DNA of 64,000 nucleotides, from assembly GCF_016808335.1 (NCBI RefSeq), contig NC_053150.1, positions 41,443,607 to 41,507,606 on the forward strand, given 5' to 3'. The stretch is from Panicum virgatum (Eukaryota > Streptophyta > Magnoliopsida > Poales > Poaceae). Below the pieces are notes generated by a model. The model did not search any database. It was not told the DNA's origin and saw nothing but the letters and a program-made list of their open reading frames with translations. Made by a program: the position numbers and the translations under genes. Every line of letters starts with the position of its first letter. The stretch's first letter is position 1. Shown here piece after piece: positions 21,214 to 32,300 of this stretch.

Positions 21214-24200
21214 TGTAGCAGCACCGTCCAAATTAAACCGGCTTAAATGCACTAACCATCATCTTAATACTTAATCAAGTTACTGTGCACTTAAAACAGT
21301 GTAACCTGACAGGCTGTCGGGTAAAATCCCGATTAAACTACTGTACTCCAGGATCACAATTGCACTTAGACCCGTACGAAGACGAGCATAGATGATACCA
21401 GCATACAGAAGTCTTCAAATTAATTTACAACACAGGTTTTACATAAAAGGTTTAAATATAAACGACAGAGTTCAAAAACACAGTGGAAGGTTAAAAACTG
21501 AGTTCTGAATACAATACGATAACCACGACGATGATAAAAGGTGAGCTCCACATCCTGCCCACCGATGTGACGCCAACCTGCCCGATCTTCACGGGGAAGA
21601 CGGGGCCCACACAACGGTCCACCCAGGAGGAAGCGGCTGTCCAATCCAAGACGCACATACCTCCTCGAAGTCAGCGGGGACACAACCTGCTTAGAAGGGT
21701 TACAACAACAACCCTGAGTATACTAATACTCAGCAAGGCTTACCCGACCTTGGGTATACTTAGCCAATTACCTAGACATGCAAGGCTTTTTGGCTCTGGA
21801 GTTCTTTTGCTGAATTGCTGCTAGGAGTGAATCCTTACTTTCAATATTTTAGCTCCATTTAGTATATCAAGTATTAACTAAGTTCGCCTAATCATCTAGA
21901 GCACACATGGTAGATCAGATTTATTCTTCAGAAAGACAGATACAACATTCCATCGTTACCTTTCAATACTGATTCCACTTCTTACTACGATGTGACGCAG
22001 TGACCAAGGTTCTCTTAACCGAGAGAGACGGCGAATCGATCCGATTTAACCTTGCAAGGTGGACCTAACTCACACGACACGCGTAAACCCCGTCGGGCCA
22101 CACACGTCAACTGTTCCCATCATCACCCCGACGTCTGAATCACGCCTGCCAAAACTCGGGTGAAGGGTCCCTCACGGCGAACTCCCGGAGAACCCGGAGG
22201 CGACATACTATCCAACACCCGCCATCATTCCACTCCCAGAGTAGCAGGTCGCGATTCAAAGTATCGTTGCAAATCAGGTAATTAGCTTACCGGTTTCGAC
22301 TACCTCCTACTTCCGGCATGTGGTTAGTACTGTTCAAACTCGGTCATCAGGGCCAACAATGGTACGGTCCTCAATCGACACAGGCGGAAGTTCATTTTCT
22401 CGTCTATTCCATACCAATACTCCTACTCATTTCCGCCCGGTCTCCAATTCCCTTTACTCATCAACTCAAATCAAAGCCAAAGCTAAGGGATCAAGATCCT
22501 AAACTCGCGAGTGACAGTAATCACTCGACTTCTACCGAAATCCTATTTAGCAAAGCATTGCTAACGATACTTGCATACTAGTATAGGCCCATGGTACCTA
22601 GGGAAAACATGCATACTATGGTTCCATTCAACTCCTAGAACATAAATGCACAATACTTAGATAAATATTGAATAATTTAAATTATGGTTATGCTCCGGGG
22701 CTTGCCTTGCAGGTCAGCGGGGTTAACGAAAACCTCTGGAGCGGGCTCAACGGCGTCCTCCTGCTGCTCTCCTGCCCGTGGCTCCTGGACCGGCTCAGCA
22801 ACTAGCTCGTGGACAGCTTCGTTTGCGGCGTCTACACGAATAAAATATGCCATGCAACAGTTAGGACACAGTGTGATGCATGAGTGCTTATGATGCGATG
22901 CATTTCAAAACAATGAAACGCTATGCGGTGCAGAAGTTCAACTCAATTAACCTGAAGCGTTTCCTTCAAAACAACAACTATTAAACTTGCTTAGAGTAGC
23001 ATGGAGTGAAACAAAAACTAGCTTTGCTGAAGATACACATGCATGAAACAATTAACTAACAACAATTACATAAAGAAAAGAGTAGCTAGGAGCAAAATAT
23101 AAGTAAAACCCTAACTTGCATACAAGCTCTAGTAACAAGAATTTACCAGCTTAACGTGATAACAATAAAGCATGCCATAGAATTTTTCCAACATTAATTG
23201 CTGCTAACAAAGCATTAAATAACCCTAGCAAGGTAAAAGAAACATAAATAGATCTACCCAAAAGTGCATAGCAACAGGTCATGAAACTTTTACAGTGGGC
23301 TACACATGAAAGGAGAAAGCCACTGCGAATTTTTCATAATTTTTAGAGCCATGGAACTACCGACAATAATTAAACTAGGTTTAACGCAAACTGAATTTTC
23401 AATAGGGACAAAATTGACATTTCACATGAACAAGTATTTTTCCTCTGTAGATCTTGATTTTAGAAACCTAACAAAATTGGGTTTGCATTTTTAGGATTTT
23501 TCTGCGAATTTTTAAGCAATTTAGAATTACCAGCTGAAATACACAAAAAAGAAAACAAACAAAACTACCCTTAATCCCCCACTCTCTCACAGACTCGTGG
23601 GCCCCACCCGACAGTGACACAGAGAGAAAAAAGGGGGGGCGCCCCTCCCCTGCTTTGCCTCGCCCGCTCAGCCGGCGCACGCCGGCGGCGGCGGCTTGCG
23701 GCGACCGCGGGATGGGGCGGCGCAAGCTTCGGTGAGGCCGCGCGGCTGCGGAGCGGGCGGCGGTGGCCCGCGAGCGGGCGCAGGGAGACCCAGCGGCGTG
23801 CGCGGGCGGCGCTCAGCGCGTCCGCGGCGGCGATTCGGCGGCGGCGGCGCCGAAATCAAGTGGGGAAGGGGTCGGGGAGTAGGATTAGGCCGCGGGGAAG
23901 CTCACCGGGGGTTCGTTTTGCACGAAGGAAGGCCGGAGGAAGGTCGTCGGCGGAGAGGGGCGGAGCTCGGTGACGACGGCGATGGCGGACGGTGTCTGGG
24001 GCTTGACTTCGGCTGGGGTAGGGCACGGCCGCATTCGTGGAGAGATGGAGGAGCTTCGGGGCGGGGTCGCGCAACTCAGAGCGCGAGGAATCGATCGGGG
24101 GCGGCGAAGCTCGGCCGGTGGAACGTCGACGGCGAGCTCTGCTCGCTTCCGCTCGCTGTGCTCCGAGGAAGGAGAAGGGAGGAACGGGACGGGACAGGAA

Positions 24201-24625
24201 GCTTCGAGGCGTCCGCGTGGCTAAGAGCGGCGCTCAACGCCGAGGTCGGGCGCAATTGCCGACGCGTGGACGCGCTCGCCGGCGACCACATCGGCGGTAT
24301 GGGCGTCGGGGCACAGTATCGAGCACAGGAGAGGCACTGTTTGCTCGTTTGAAAGATTTTAGCTCGAGTTTGACCAGTTGAAACTCCAAATTTCATATGG
24401 GAACATGAAATTTGGCCAAAATAGAAGTTGTGGAGGATTAAAAGATCTACAACTTTCGTTTCGGGCGAAATTTGATTTGGAGCTCGGATCAAGGAGAAAA
24501 ACGAGATCGAACATCACTAAGCAGATGTTTACTATGCGAACGCGATTAGCGCTAATGACAACTTGAGTCCACGATTAGCGAGATAAATCGTGATTAGCGA
24601 GCACGATTAACGCAGGGGTGTTACA
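21214..24625 (-). mobile_element. Solo LTR A (3.4 kb) inserted in G1
   Basis: On the - strand this begins TGTAACACCCC and ends GCTGCTACA, a TG...CA pair. A perfect 5 bp target duplication, ataat, is at 21209-21213 and 24626-24630. It interrupts G1 between protease and RT, and the pol frame resumes on the far side. It holds no gag or pol and no internal repeat of its ends, so a solo LTR of a long-LTR family is the simplest reading. A GC-rich block (23600-24340) gives open frames on both strands without domains. It shares several sequence blocks with elements B and F. Confidence 0.85.
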
Positions 24626-25056
24626 ATAATTCCTCCGGCCGTGGGTAGCTTCATGCATAGGTACGACTGATGGATTACTGCTGCGAATTTGAGCAAGGTG
24701 TTGCGGCCGAAGATAGCGTTGTAGGGATAGTTGATGTCGACCACATCAAAAGTAATTGCTTCAGTTCTCTGTGTTGCACCGTCGCCAAACGTTACGTTGA
24801 GCTCTATCTTTCCAAGTGCTTCGATCCTCTTGCCTCCGAACCCAATGAGTGGATACTGTGACTTCTTCAACGCTGCTTCGGTAAACCCCATTTTGACGAA
24901 GCACTGCCATATGAGGATATCTGCTGAACTCCCATTGTCCACCAAGATTCTCCCTACATCATTCCCCGCAAAGTGCACTGAATTCTTGCCAATGTTCGCC
25001 CTTATGACGAGGGGGTCATTATGTGGGTAGTGCTGCAGCCGAAGATCTGCCTGCAT
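24626..25056 (-). pseudogene. G1 aspartic protease (retropepsin)
   Basis: The active-site segment ILVDNGSSADIL (Asn where many families have Thr) is followed by a flap region and IFGRNTLLKF, as in gypsy retropepsins. It cleaves the Gag-Pol polyprotein. It follows gag in the same frame after a single TGA at 25089-25087, and is cut at its 3' end by solo LTR A. Confidence 0.87.
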
Positions 25057-25086
25057 GAAGGTTATTGGGACATGCGACCAAGCTGT

Positions 25087-27000
25087 TCAGAAGCATCTGC
25101 CCTCGCTGACGTGGGAGACTGTTCTGAAATATTCTTTCCGCTGCTTCTTCGTCTCATGAACTGGTTCGTTGGATCCTCCGGAGTTGGCATTGATGATGTT
25201 GACCTTGCTGCCCGAAGGTGTGTCGATTGCTCGCTCGGGGATCTGCCCCGGCTCAAGTTTTGGAGGTGGAGGTAGATTTGTTGTGTCGCAAGACAGTGGT
25301 GTTGAGCTTCTGGACCATGTCTGACTGTATTGCGGAGGTGGTAGCATTGGAATTGATTGTTGCGGAGGTGGTGCATACGGGAGTGGGTTATAATTGAAAA
25401 CCGGGTACGACACTGGCCAATTTGGTGTAGGAGCCCAAGTATTTTGCGTTGTCGAAGACTGAGGCGGCAGCTGCGAGGTATAATTGACTGGTTTTGCTGG
25501 TTGGGAATTCTGCCGATCAAACTCCTCTTTCCTTTCAATGGCGAAAGGGCACTCATTTGTCCAGTGGCCTTTATCCTTGCCGTGGAAGAAACAGAATGTA
25601 ATTTTCTCCCTTCGACCACCGCTGTCCCTTCGGCCTTGGTTTTGTCGATCTTCGCGATGGTGACGATCATCGCAGTTGGATCTTTCTTCGTGCCAGTCCC
25701 TCTCGCCTTTGCCCTTGTGATGGTGTATGTGCTCTCGGGGTCCTTCTTCGGTCACATTGTTGACTGTTCTTTTCTGCCTGGGCTCATCGGCGTGCCATGG
25801 TTTTGAATGGGACCTCTCGCTGCTTCGCGATTTCTTCTGCTCGTTCTTCTCCTCGAGCCTTCTCCTCTTCGCCCGGTCGGATATGCAATATTCTTGCATT
25901 ATCTCGAACAACTTCGTGACTGTCTTCGTCTTACGCCGGGATATGTATTCCCCGCATGGTCCCAGATTGATCCCCTTCACCACCGAATCGATGATGCTCT
26001 GGTTGGCAACATTGGGTGCTCTTGCGCGAAGCTTCATGACACTCTGGAGATATTCTTGCAAGGTCATGTTTCCTTGCCTTAGATCGTGAAAATCGCAAGA
26101 TGTGACTTCGTCGGGCCTTACGGCGCGGAAGCTTGAACATAACTCAAGGCGGAGCTGCTTCCAGGACAGAATGGTTCCCGGTGGGATATTTGCATACCAG
26201 CGCTGCGCCAAGCCCTTTAATGCGAGGACGAGCGCCTTCGCCTTACATGCGGTGCCTCCTCCTGATGCTTCGATGGTGGCTTCATACTTGAGGAGGAACT
26301 CTTCGGGATCTGACTCTCCATCGAACTGGGGCAATATTGTTGGGTTTAGACGGTGAGGCCACTGTACCTCCTCCAGTTCTTCGGACAATGGTGATATCTT
26401 ATGATGGCTTCTTCGGTAACACTCTTCGCCGTCTGACTCAGAGTGGTCAAAGATCTCTTCGACCGGCACGAACTTTGGGCGGGACCTCGGTGGTTCTTGA
26501 TGTCGTGGGTTGGTCCCGACTACATCCCTCTGCGGTGGTTTTGGTGGAGCCTGCAGTTGCTCCAGCTGTAGCCTCTGGGCACGGAACTTTTCCTGCATCG
26601 CCTTGCAGCAAAGCTCCTCTTCCCTCAACTTGTTGTACTGCTCTTGACACTCTGCTTCGGTGAGCATGGTCTGCTTCCCCTTCGCCCTTGTCGTCACTTG
26701 TGGCTCCGAAGGTCCTGCTTCCAAGGCTTGCTGCTGAACCCTTCGTGCCTCTTCGATGCGAGCGTCGATACGACGCATCGCCACGATGTCTTCGGCTGTG
26801 ACGCCAATGTCCAGAAGGTTGACTTCAAGCTGGCCATCTGCGAGGGCATCAACGGAGACGCCGTCGCTGCTAGCCCCGTTCGCCTGTGTTGCTGCTGCTA
26901 CGCCCTGCGAGGGCGTTGTCGTTGTCGTCGTCGTCGTCGTCGTCGTCGTCGTGTCCTCCGAAGTGGCTCCGGTGGTCCCTCTCTTCTTCGTCGCCGCCAT
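25087..27000 (-). CDS. G1 gag polyprotein
   Basis: A 637-residue open frame. Residues 20-33 are a Thr run coded by a GTC/GAC microsatellite. The retrotransposon gag core begins around residue 225 (VQWPHRLNPTILPQFDGE, then QRWYANIPPGTI and LRQGNMTLQEYL). A basic, Arg/Lys/His-rich region follows (residues 390-470), then a zinc-knuckle-like CFFHGKDKGHWTNEC, then a Pro/Gln-rich tail. The start ATG is 34 bp inside the 5' LTR boundary, just after the primer-binding-like site. Gag forms the virus-like particle and binds RNA. The frame is intact, unlike pol. Confidence 0.9.
   Translation of the reverse strand: MAATKKRGTTGATSEDTTTTTTTTTTTTTPSQGVAAATQANGASSDGVSVDALADGQLEVNLLDIGVTAEDIVAMRRIDARIEEARRVQQQALEAGPSEPQVTTRAKGKQTMLTEAECQEQYNKLREEELCCKAMQEKFRAQRLQLEQLQAPPKPPQRDVVGTNPRHQEPPRSRPKFVPVEEIFDHSESDGEECYRRSHHKISPLSEELEEVQWPHRLNPTILPQFDGESDPEEFLLKYEATIEASGGGTACKAKALVLALKGLAQRWYANIPPGTILSWKQLRLELCSSFRAVRPDEVTSCDFHDLRQGNMTLQEYLQSVMKLRARAPNVANQSIIDSVVKGINLGPCGEYISRRKTKTVTKLFEIMQEYCISDRAKRRRLEEKNEQKKSRSSERSHSKPWHADEPRQKRTVNNVTEEGPREHIHHHKGKGERDWHEERSNCDDRHHREDRQNQGRRDSGGRREKITFCFFHGKDKGHWTNECPFAIERKEEFDRQNSQPAKPVNYTSQLPPQSSTTQNTWAPTPNWPVSYPVFNYNPLPYAPPPQQSIPMLPPPQYSQTWSRSSTPLSCDTTNLPPPPKLEPGQIPERAIDTPSGSKVNIINANSGGSNEPVHETKKQRKEYFRTVSHVSEGRCF
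26915..26952. repeat. Trinucleotide microsatellite in G1 gag
   Basis: A (GTC)n tract on the + strand that codes the Thr run near the N-terminus of gag on the - strand. It is likely to vary in length among copies. Confidence 0.85.
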
Positions 27001-27033
27001 GTGGTGTATCGAACCGACGGGTGGGCGCCAAAC

Positions 27034-27593
27034 TATTGGTGGGGGTTGTCTCCGGAACGGACGAACACAACAACAGTAATGAACGGCCCGGAAATCGAGT
27101 GGTAAATGTTCTCTTTCTCAAGATCTCTCCCATCAATGAACATTACACAGGGTATTTATAGGTGGTATTACACCTTCAATGTACAATTACTCTACTGCAC
27201 CCCTACAACGGTAATATTCTTGGAATATTTCTAGACGCGAGCGTAATTTGCCCGTTACAATTTGAGTGCGCCACAGCTCAGCAGCGGGACCCACGTCGAC
27301 CCCGACATCTTCGTCGTACCCGACGAAGCTCCTGGGCCCGCAGCTAAGTACTCTACGAGACGTCACCAGGTCTTCGCCCCTCTCCGTCTCCTTGATCGTG
27401 GAACAGCAAAGACGGAACACCTCCGCGATTGCTCCTGGCGTCGGCTTCAGTGTTCCGGGTGCCTTGTCTTCGCATCCTGACCCGAAGACGCGCGAAGATG
27501 GGTGACCTTATGCTGGCTGTCGGCGTCGGCTCGCCCTTGACTCCTTGTCTTCGCGTACCTCCGGCGATCCGACCGAAGGTGGTGACCCCAACA
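27034..27593 (-). repeat. 5' LTR of G1
   Basis: 560 bp. The terminal base pair at the inner edge is mutated (TA instead of TG on the + strand). It contains the element's promoter, with TATAAATA on the - strand at 27160-27153. Confidence 0.92.
27153..27160 (-). promoter_or_regulatory. TATA box in the G1 5' LTR
   Basis: TATAAATA on the - strand lies 120 bp before the end of the LTR, correctly placed to start the genomic transcript. Confidence 0.65.
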
Positions 27594-27598
27594 CTAGT

Positions 27599-28264
27599 TT
27601 CAGTATAGGCAAATATTGCATGAAACTGTGTACAAGACTGGCCTTAGAAAACAAAGAGCAATATCTATTTGCTATCCTCAAGAACGGTAGAGAAAGTAAC
27701 GATTACTTATCAAATGGAATGTGTATAATTTTTTATTGCGAATGGCACTGCGCTATAATTTTTTTCAATACTTAGTAGATGCTATGGCAATTATTAATGA
27801 TGCAGTGATTTTATCAATCTCAATATATATGTCGAACATGTGCGTGATTATATGATCGCTCGCCTCCGTAGGGTTATTAGAAAAATATGTATAACCATTT
27901 TTTTGCGAAAATGTATAACCTATTTTGTCCTCGAGGTCACATTTCAGTGAGTGTAGCATTTCCTCGCTTTTCCTTTTTCATTAATATGCTTCTTAAAACA
28001 CATTTTATGACTAATATTGCGAAGCTAAAAAAAATAGTGTTCAAATTTGAAGGCCTGAAAAATGTAATCAAATGCCATTACAATTGTCTGTCTTTATTTG
28101 GCAGGAACTTCCCAAAGTTGGGCTAGTGAATGAGAACATCGTTAAGCTTTGCTTTCACTGCTTGGATTGGGCCTTTTCAATGCTTCAGTTGAGCAAGCCC
28201 AAAAGAAAAGCAATTAGAAAGCGATCGGTCTAGGCCCACATAGTCGAAGGGCCCAGTATTGTCA
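27599..28264. other. Spacer between G1 and Harbinger element
   Basis: AT-rich host sequence directly continuing the target site of G1. I see no gene or repeat in it. Confidence 0.4.
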
Positions 28265-29208
28265 TCAGGCTGTTTTCAACAGTTCCTCCTAAATTCGATC
28301 TCTAAAAAAGAATATTCCTTCTCCCCTATACCAATTCCATCCCCACACAAAATTTTCCTCCAACAATATCCCCTACACTACTCCTATACCCCACCATCAC
28401 ATATTTTACTCATTTTCTCCCAACTACCACTTCCCTCTTCATTCTCTCTCTTTCCCTTGGTGACCGGGGGAACCCAAGACGCTGGCGAACGGGCCTCCGC
28501 TGCCGGTGCTCCTTGGCCCTCGCCGATCCTTCGGAGGGCGGGATCGAGAGTTGGGACACCAGATCTACCCTTGCTGGTTTGTGTCCACTCTCATCGTCTG
28601 TCCGGCGGCGCGTCCCGTGCAACAAGCAGATGGATCCCCGCCGACTGTTGTCCGCGGCGCAGGCGGGTGGACGCTGCTGCTGTGACCTCCTGCGTGTCAG
28701 CTCGGAAGGCGTTGGCGGCAGACGAAGAGGGTGAACCTGCTGAAGGCAAGTATCTCTACATTTTCCAGGGTTAGTGGACCATCTTCGATCCACTCTTCTC
28801 TGTCTCCTGCTGTGTTAAATCATTTTGGAACCCGGATTTGTGTTTCGTGGCTGAGAAATCCATTAGAGTGTATGAACTAATGCTTTGTTAAAAATTTCTG
28901 AGACATCATAGTTCATAAATTAGACAATTTGGCATCCGATCCACAATCCTGAGCTAGAGAAACTCATGCTCCTGAGCAATGCAGAGCTATTAATTAGTCA
29001 TGTCATTACGGTAGGCTCAGTGCAAATAATGTAGGAACTGGTGCATTTACATGTTAATTACTCCTGTCATTGCTGTCGAGGAATATATTTATTACAGTTT
29101 CTTGTTTAGTGGTACTAATTCTTTACTGTTATTCAAGTTTGTGACATGTAATCTTTTTGCAACTTTGTGGTCTGTTATTTGTTGCACTTCTGAAGGTCTG
29201 CAGAAGTC

Positions 29209-29878
29209 ATGGAGGACAAAAACTTGCTGCTGAAATACCTAGATGTCGTGTACGACTCTGATGAAGAGATGGATATGGAGCTCGATGAAATGGAGGAAGT
29301 GATATCCGTGATGTTTGTCATGGAGGAGCAGCAGCACATGATCCCCAGAGCTCCCCAGCTGCCACGCGACGTTGTTTGTCGTAACTTCAAAGAGGGCCAC
29401 GACAGGATATGGGCACACTACTTTGCGCCGAACCCAGTGTATGGCCCCAAAAAATTTCGTCGCCGGTACGGTTTGCGCAAGACTTTGCATATTGATTTTC
29501 TGTTCCAATTTATGATCAATGGACCTGTGAAAGTAGACACTTCACAATTTTCTAATACGTGCTACTCCTATAACTGCAGGTTTCGTATGGCAAGGCATGT
29601 GTTCAATAGGATAGTAGATGCAGTCAAGCTTGTGGACAAGGAGTTCGTTCAGCGACATGACTGCACTGGGCTCATGGGATTGAGCAGTTTACAGAAGTGT
29701 GTTGCCTCCATTCGGATCCTAGCATATGGACTCCCAGTTGATGCTGTGGATGAGTATATCCAAATTGGTGACTCCACTGCTCTAAAGGCAATGCGGCATT
29801 TCTGTAGAGCTATTATCAAAGCCTTTGGTGCAACTTATCTCCGTGCACCAAATCAGTAGGATATAGCTCGGCTACTTG
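29209..29878 (+). pseudogene. Harbinger transposase, N-terminal part only
   Basis: From ATG 29209 (just after a splice-acceptor-like tctgcag) this reads through an acidic start, FRRRYGLRKTLHI, a helix-turn-helix-like block with FRMARHVFNRIVDAV, and GLSSLQKCVASIRILAYG with DAVDEYIQIGDSTA. These are the N-terminal half of plant DDE_Tnp_4 transposases. A TAG at 29859 is followed in frame by DIARLL; then the frame breaks at the deletion junction. The DDE catalytic residues are missing. Confidence 0.87.
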
Positions 29879-29879
29879 A

Positions 29880-30950
29880 CGGTCCAGCTTCTCCTTCTCG
29901 ATTGCAGCTATGTGGGCAAGGTGCACATTCTTCTCATTCTGAGTCTCCTTCATGTATGAGTGCCTATCACTCCAAAGTTCATGCATCTTTGAAGCGAATG
30001 ACTCTGCAGTCTTCTTCCTAGAAGCTTTACTTGAGTCCCTCCCTAGTGGGCGCTTGCCGTTGCCAGAAGATGGGGTCGAGGTATCATCGGTTGTGTCCAC
30101 TTGGTTTAGGGCTCCGTCAACAGTCTCCATGCAATCCTCATCATCATTAGATGTAGTCGGCTTCTCTACCTCCTCGTGCCACTTTGGCTCATCTTTGAGG
30201 TATTTCCAGCAATGCATGTAATTGAAAGGCTTCTTTTGGGCACCAGCATACCTCGCAAGTGCCTCAGTGGTCTGCAAGTAAATGATAGATATGTAATACA
30301 ATTGATAAACATGTAACAAATCATGCATACACTGAAAAATGAATGAGGCATACCTTGTCCGCATATGACATTCCGCTTGGATTAATCCTGACAATTTCAG
30401 CATAACGGTGAGAAAATATAGTGCACTCTGTTTTTATGCCTTCCCAACGCTTAGTAATCGACTTCTTTGACCTTTTCGGGTGTGGGCTGCATTGTGAGTT
30501 GTAGCCGCTGCAAATTCTAGACCACATCCCTTCCCTTCGCTGGCCGGTGTTTACTACCGGGTCAGTGCAAATGGAAACCCACCACTTGGTTAGAAGGATA
30601 TCTTCTTCAAGGGTGAAATTTGGCTGCTTTACCCTGCTAGCCCCTGCTGCATTGGAGGTAGAAGCCCCTCCTTGCATCTGTTGTATGGGATGATGCATTG
30701 ACTGTTGCATGGAATGATGCATTGGTTCTTCATGAGGAGGCATTCCCACATTGTGAGGAGAGCGGTAATATGGAGGGGTTTGTGGATGCATGCCATAGTG
30801 CTGGTTGCGGAGCATCCATGGCTGGGATGCTGAATTGACCGTTGCATCAAGATGGAGCCACTCTTCATCTGTGTCGCAACCTTGGTAAGCATTGTTGATG
30901 ACGTGCTGCATCTTCCTGCACAGGTCATTGTCATCAAAGTTAAAATACAA
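29880..30950 (-). pseudogene. Harbinger Myb/SANT-like accessory protein (ORF1), 3' end lost
   Basis: Exon 1 is about 30950-30354 and exon 2 about 30271-29880, with a GT-AG intron. After a His/Gln/Met/Pro-rich N-terminus comes a trihelix/Myb-like domain: NFTLEEDILLTKWWVSICTD, GMWSRICSGYN, SITKRWEGIKTEC. Exon 2 adds FNYMHCWKYLKDEPKW, an acidic Ser/Thr linker, GRDSSKASRKK and a charged helix. In PIF/Pong elements this protein works with the transposase to allow nuclear import and transposition. The true end is removed by the deletion. Start choice is uncertain; ATG 30911 is an alternative. Confidence 0.82.
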
Positions 30951-31135
30951 TTGAATGAAAACTCAAAGCTGACTGTACATAGCTTTTGTGAATGACAACC
31001 AACCTGCCTGATTTCAATTTTTCAGTGACACTATGCTACTGATTGTAAAAGAGAACATATAAAAACCAATGAGAATTGTGGTTCAAACACAGATGGCATG
31101 AAACACACACAATTATATTTAGGCAATAGTCTGCG

Positions 31136-31641
31136 CATACAAATATCCTTAATCATTAACATGACATGATAATGTATAATATATATATAACACATTTCCT
31201 GAGTACCAACATAAAGAGTTCCTCAAAGCTAGCTTTTAAAGCAGGCAGCATACATCAAGACACATGCACATGTGTGAGGTTCTGGAGCATGGAAATATTT
31301 GAGTTTATGTGAACCCCAGAGCAAGGGTTCTTGCTCGTTGCAACTACAGCTTGCAAGCTAGGCACATGTATCCCCTCCCCATTGCTCATACAAATATCCT
31401 TAATCATGAATATGACATGATAATGTATATTACATATATAACACATTTCCAGAGTACCAACAGAAAGAGTTCGTCAACACTAGCTTAAATCAGGCAACAT
31501 ACATCAAGACACATGCACATGTGTGAGGTTCTGGGACATGAAAATATTTGAGTTTTTTTATGTGAACCCCAGAGCCAGGGTTCTTGCTCGTTGCAACTAC
31601 AGCTTGCAAGCTAGGCACATGTATCCCCTCCCCATTGCCCG
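31136..31641. repeat. Two tandem copies of a 251 bp unit
   Basis: Unit 1 is 31136-31386 and unit 2 is 31387-31641. Both include 'acaaatatccttaatcat', 'gacacatgcacatgtgtgag' and 'ttcttgctcgttgcaactac'. They differ at scattered bases. They lie upstream of the Myb-like gene inside the Harbinger element. 'cacatgcacatgtg' is itself a palindrome. Confidence 0.9.
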
Positions 31642-32300
31642 AATGCTCAGAAATCCTAGATCTACCAAGGAAATCTTCAACATGCTCCATATTCCACTGC
31701 CCAAAGCTAATGCGGTAATGGATCTAAATAAATAATGTACGAATCCTTAGCTTCGACATGGAATCAGACTGAGATGCAGTAGAGGTACCTTCTTGTGCGC
31801 CGGCGCTTCGTCGAGGACGAGGGATCTCCGAAACTTTGCCTGGATCGACGACGGAGCCGCACAGACCTCGGCAGCTTCAATGTCGCCCCGGTGCTCTTGC
31901 CCACCAACGCCCCTCCTTCCCCTCCGTCGCTGTTGTCGGTGGAGATGCGCTCGGGCTCCGCCAGATCTGGGCCCCACTTCCCTGATGTGCCGCCTTCCTT
32001 CGCCGCCGCTCGGTTGCGTCGCCGGCACTAGGGCGCTAGCGTACCGGCCTCTTCTTCCACCACACTCCCACTGCGCCGCCCTGCTTCCACCCTCGCACGC
32101 GCAGCAACGGCAGTTGGCGACGCGAGTAAATGCTCATCCGATGGGGGCGCTCTGGCCGGCCTCTTCATTTGGAGTGTGCTCGCACCGTCCCCCACTATAG
32201 CGTTGCCTTTGGAGTGCACCGTTGGAGCGGTAAGTTTCTACAGTACGCCCCTAAAGGACGGTAGGGGAAGAGATGGAGGCAACCATTGAAAACAGCCTCA

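Larger units (their letters stand above)
12129..27593 (-). mobile_element. Ty3/gypsy LTR retrotransposon G1, Tat lineage, with antisense gene
   Basis: The element runs 5' to 3' on the - strand. It is bounded by TG...CA LTRs (559 and 560 bp) and a 5 bp target duplication, ctagt (12124-12128 and 27594-27598). The order is: 5' LTR (27593-27034), a primer-binding-like TTTGGCGCCCACC just inside it, gag, protease, RT, RNase H, a second RNase H, integrase, a tandem-repeat region, an antisense multi-exon gene, a purine-rich tract GAGGGGC next to the 3' LTR, and the 3' LTR (12687-12129). Two successive RNase H domains and an antisense ORF are known features of the Tat lineage. A 3.4 kb solo LTR (21214-24625) is inserted in it. 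By eye the LTRs differ at 14 bases plus one indel, about 2.5%. Confidence 0.93.
28268..32297. mobile_element. Deleted PIF/Harbinger transposon
   Basis: This 4,030 bp element has inverted ends GGCTGTTTTCAACAGTTCCT and the inverse of GGCTGTTTTCAATGGTTGCC, flanked by a 3 bp duplication, tca (28265-28267 and 32298-32300). It carries the two genes typical of PIF/Harbinger: a transposase on the + strand and a Myb/SANT-like protein on the - strand, convergent. The DDE catalytic half of the transposase and the 3' end of the Myb-like gene are lost at one junction near 29876. It is therefore non-autonomous. GC-rich blocks at each side (28440-28740 and 31800-32200) look like promoter and 5' leader. Confidence 0.88.

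Noticed and set aside
23614..24352. Several overlapping open frames in solo LTR A
   Set aside because: They come from a GC-rich block within an LTR; the same kind of block in B and F gives unrelated frames.
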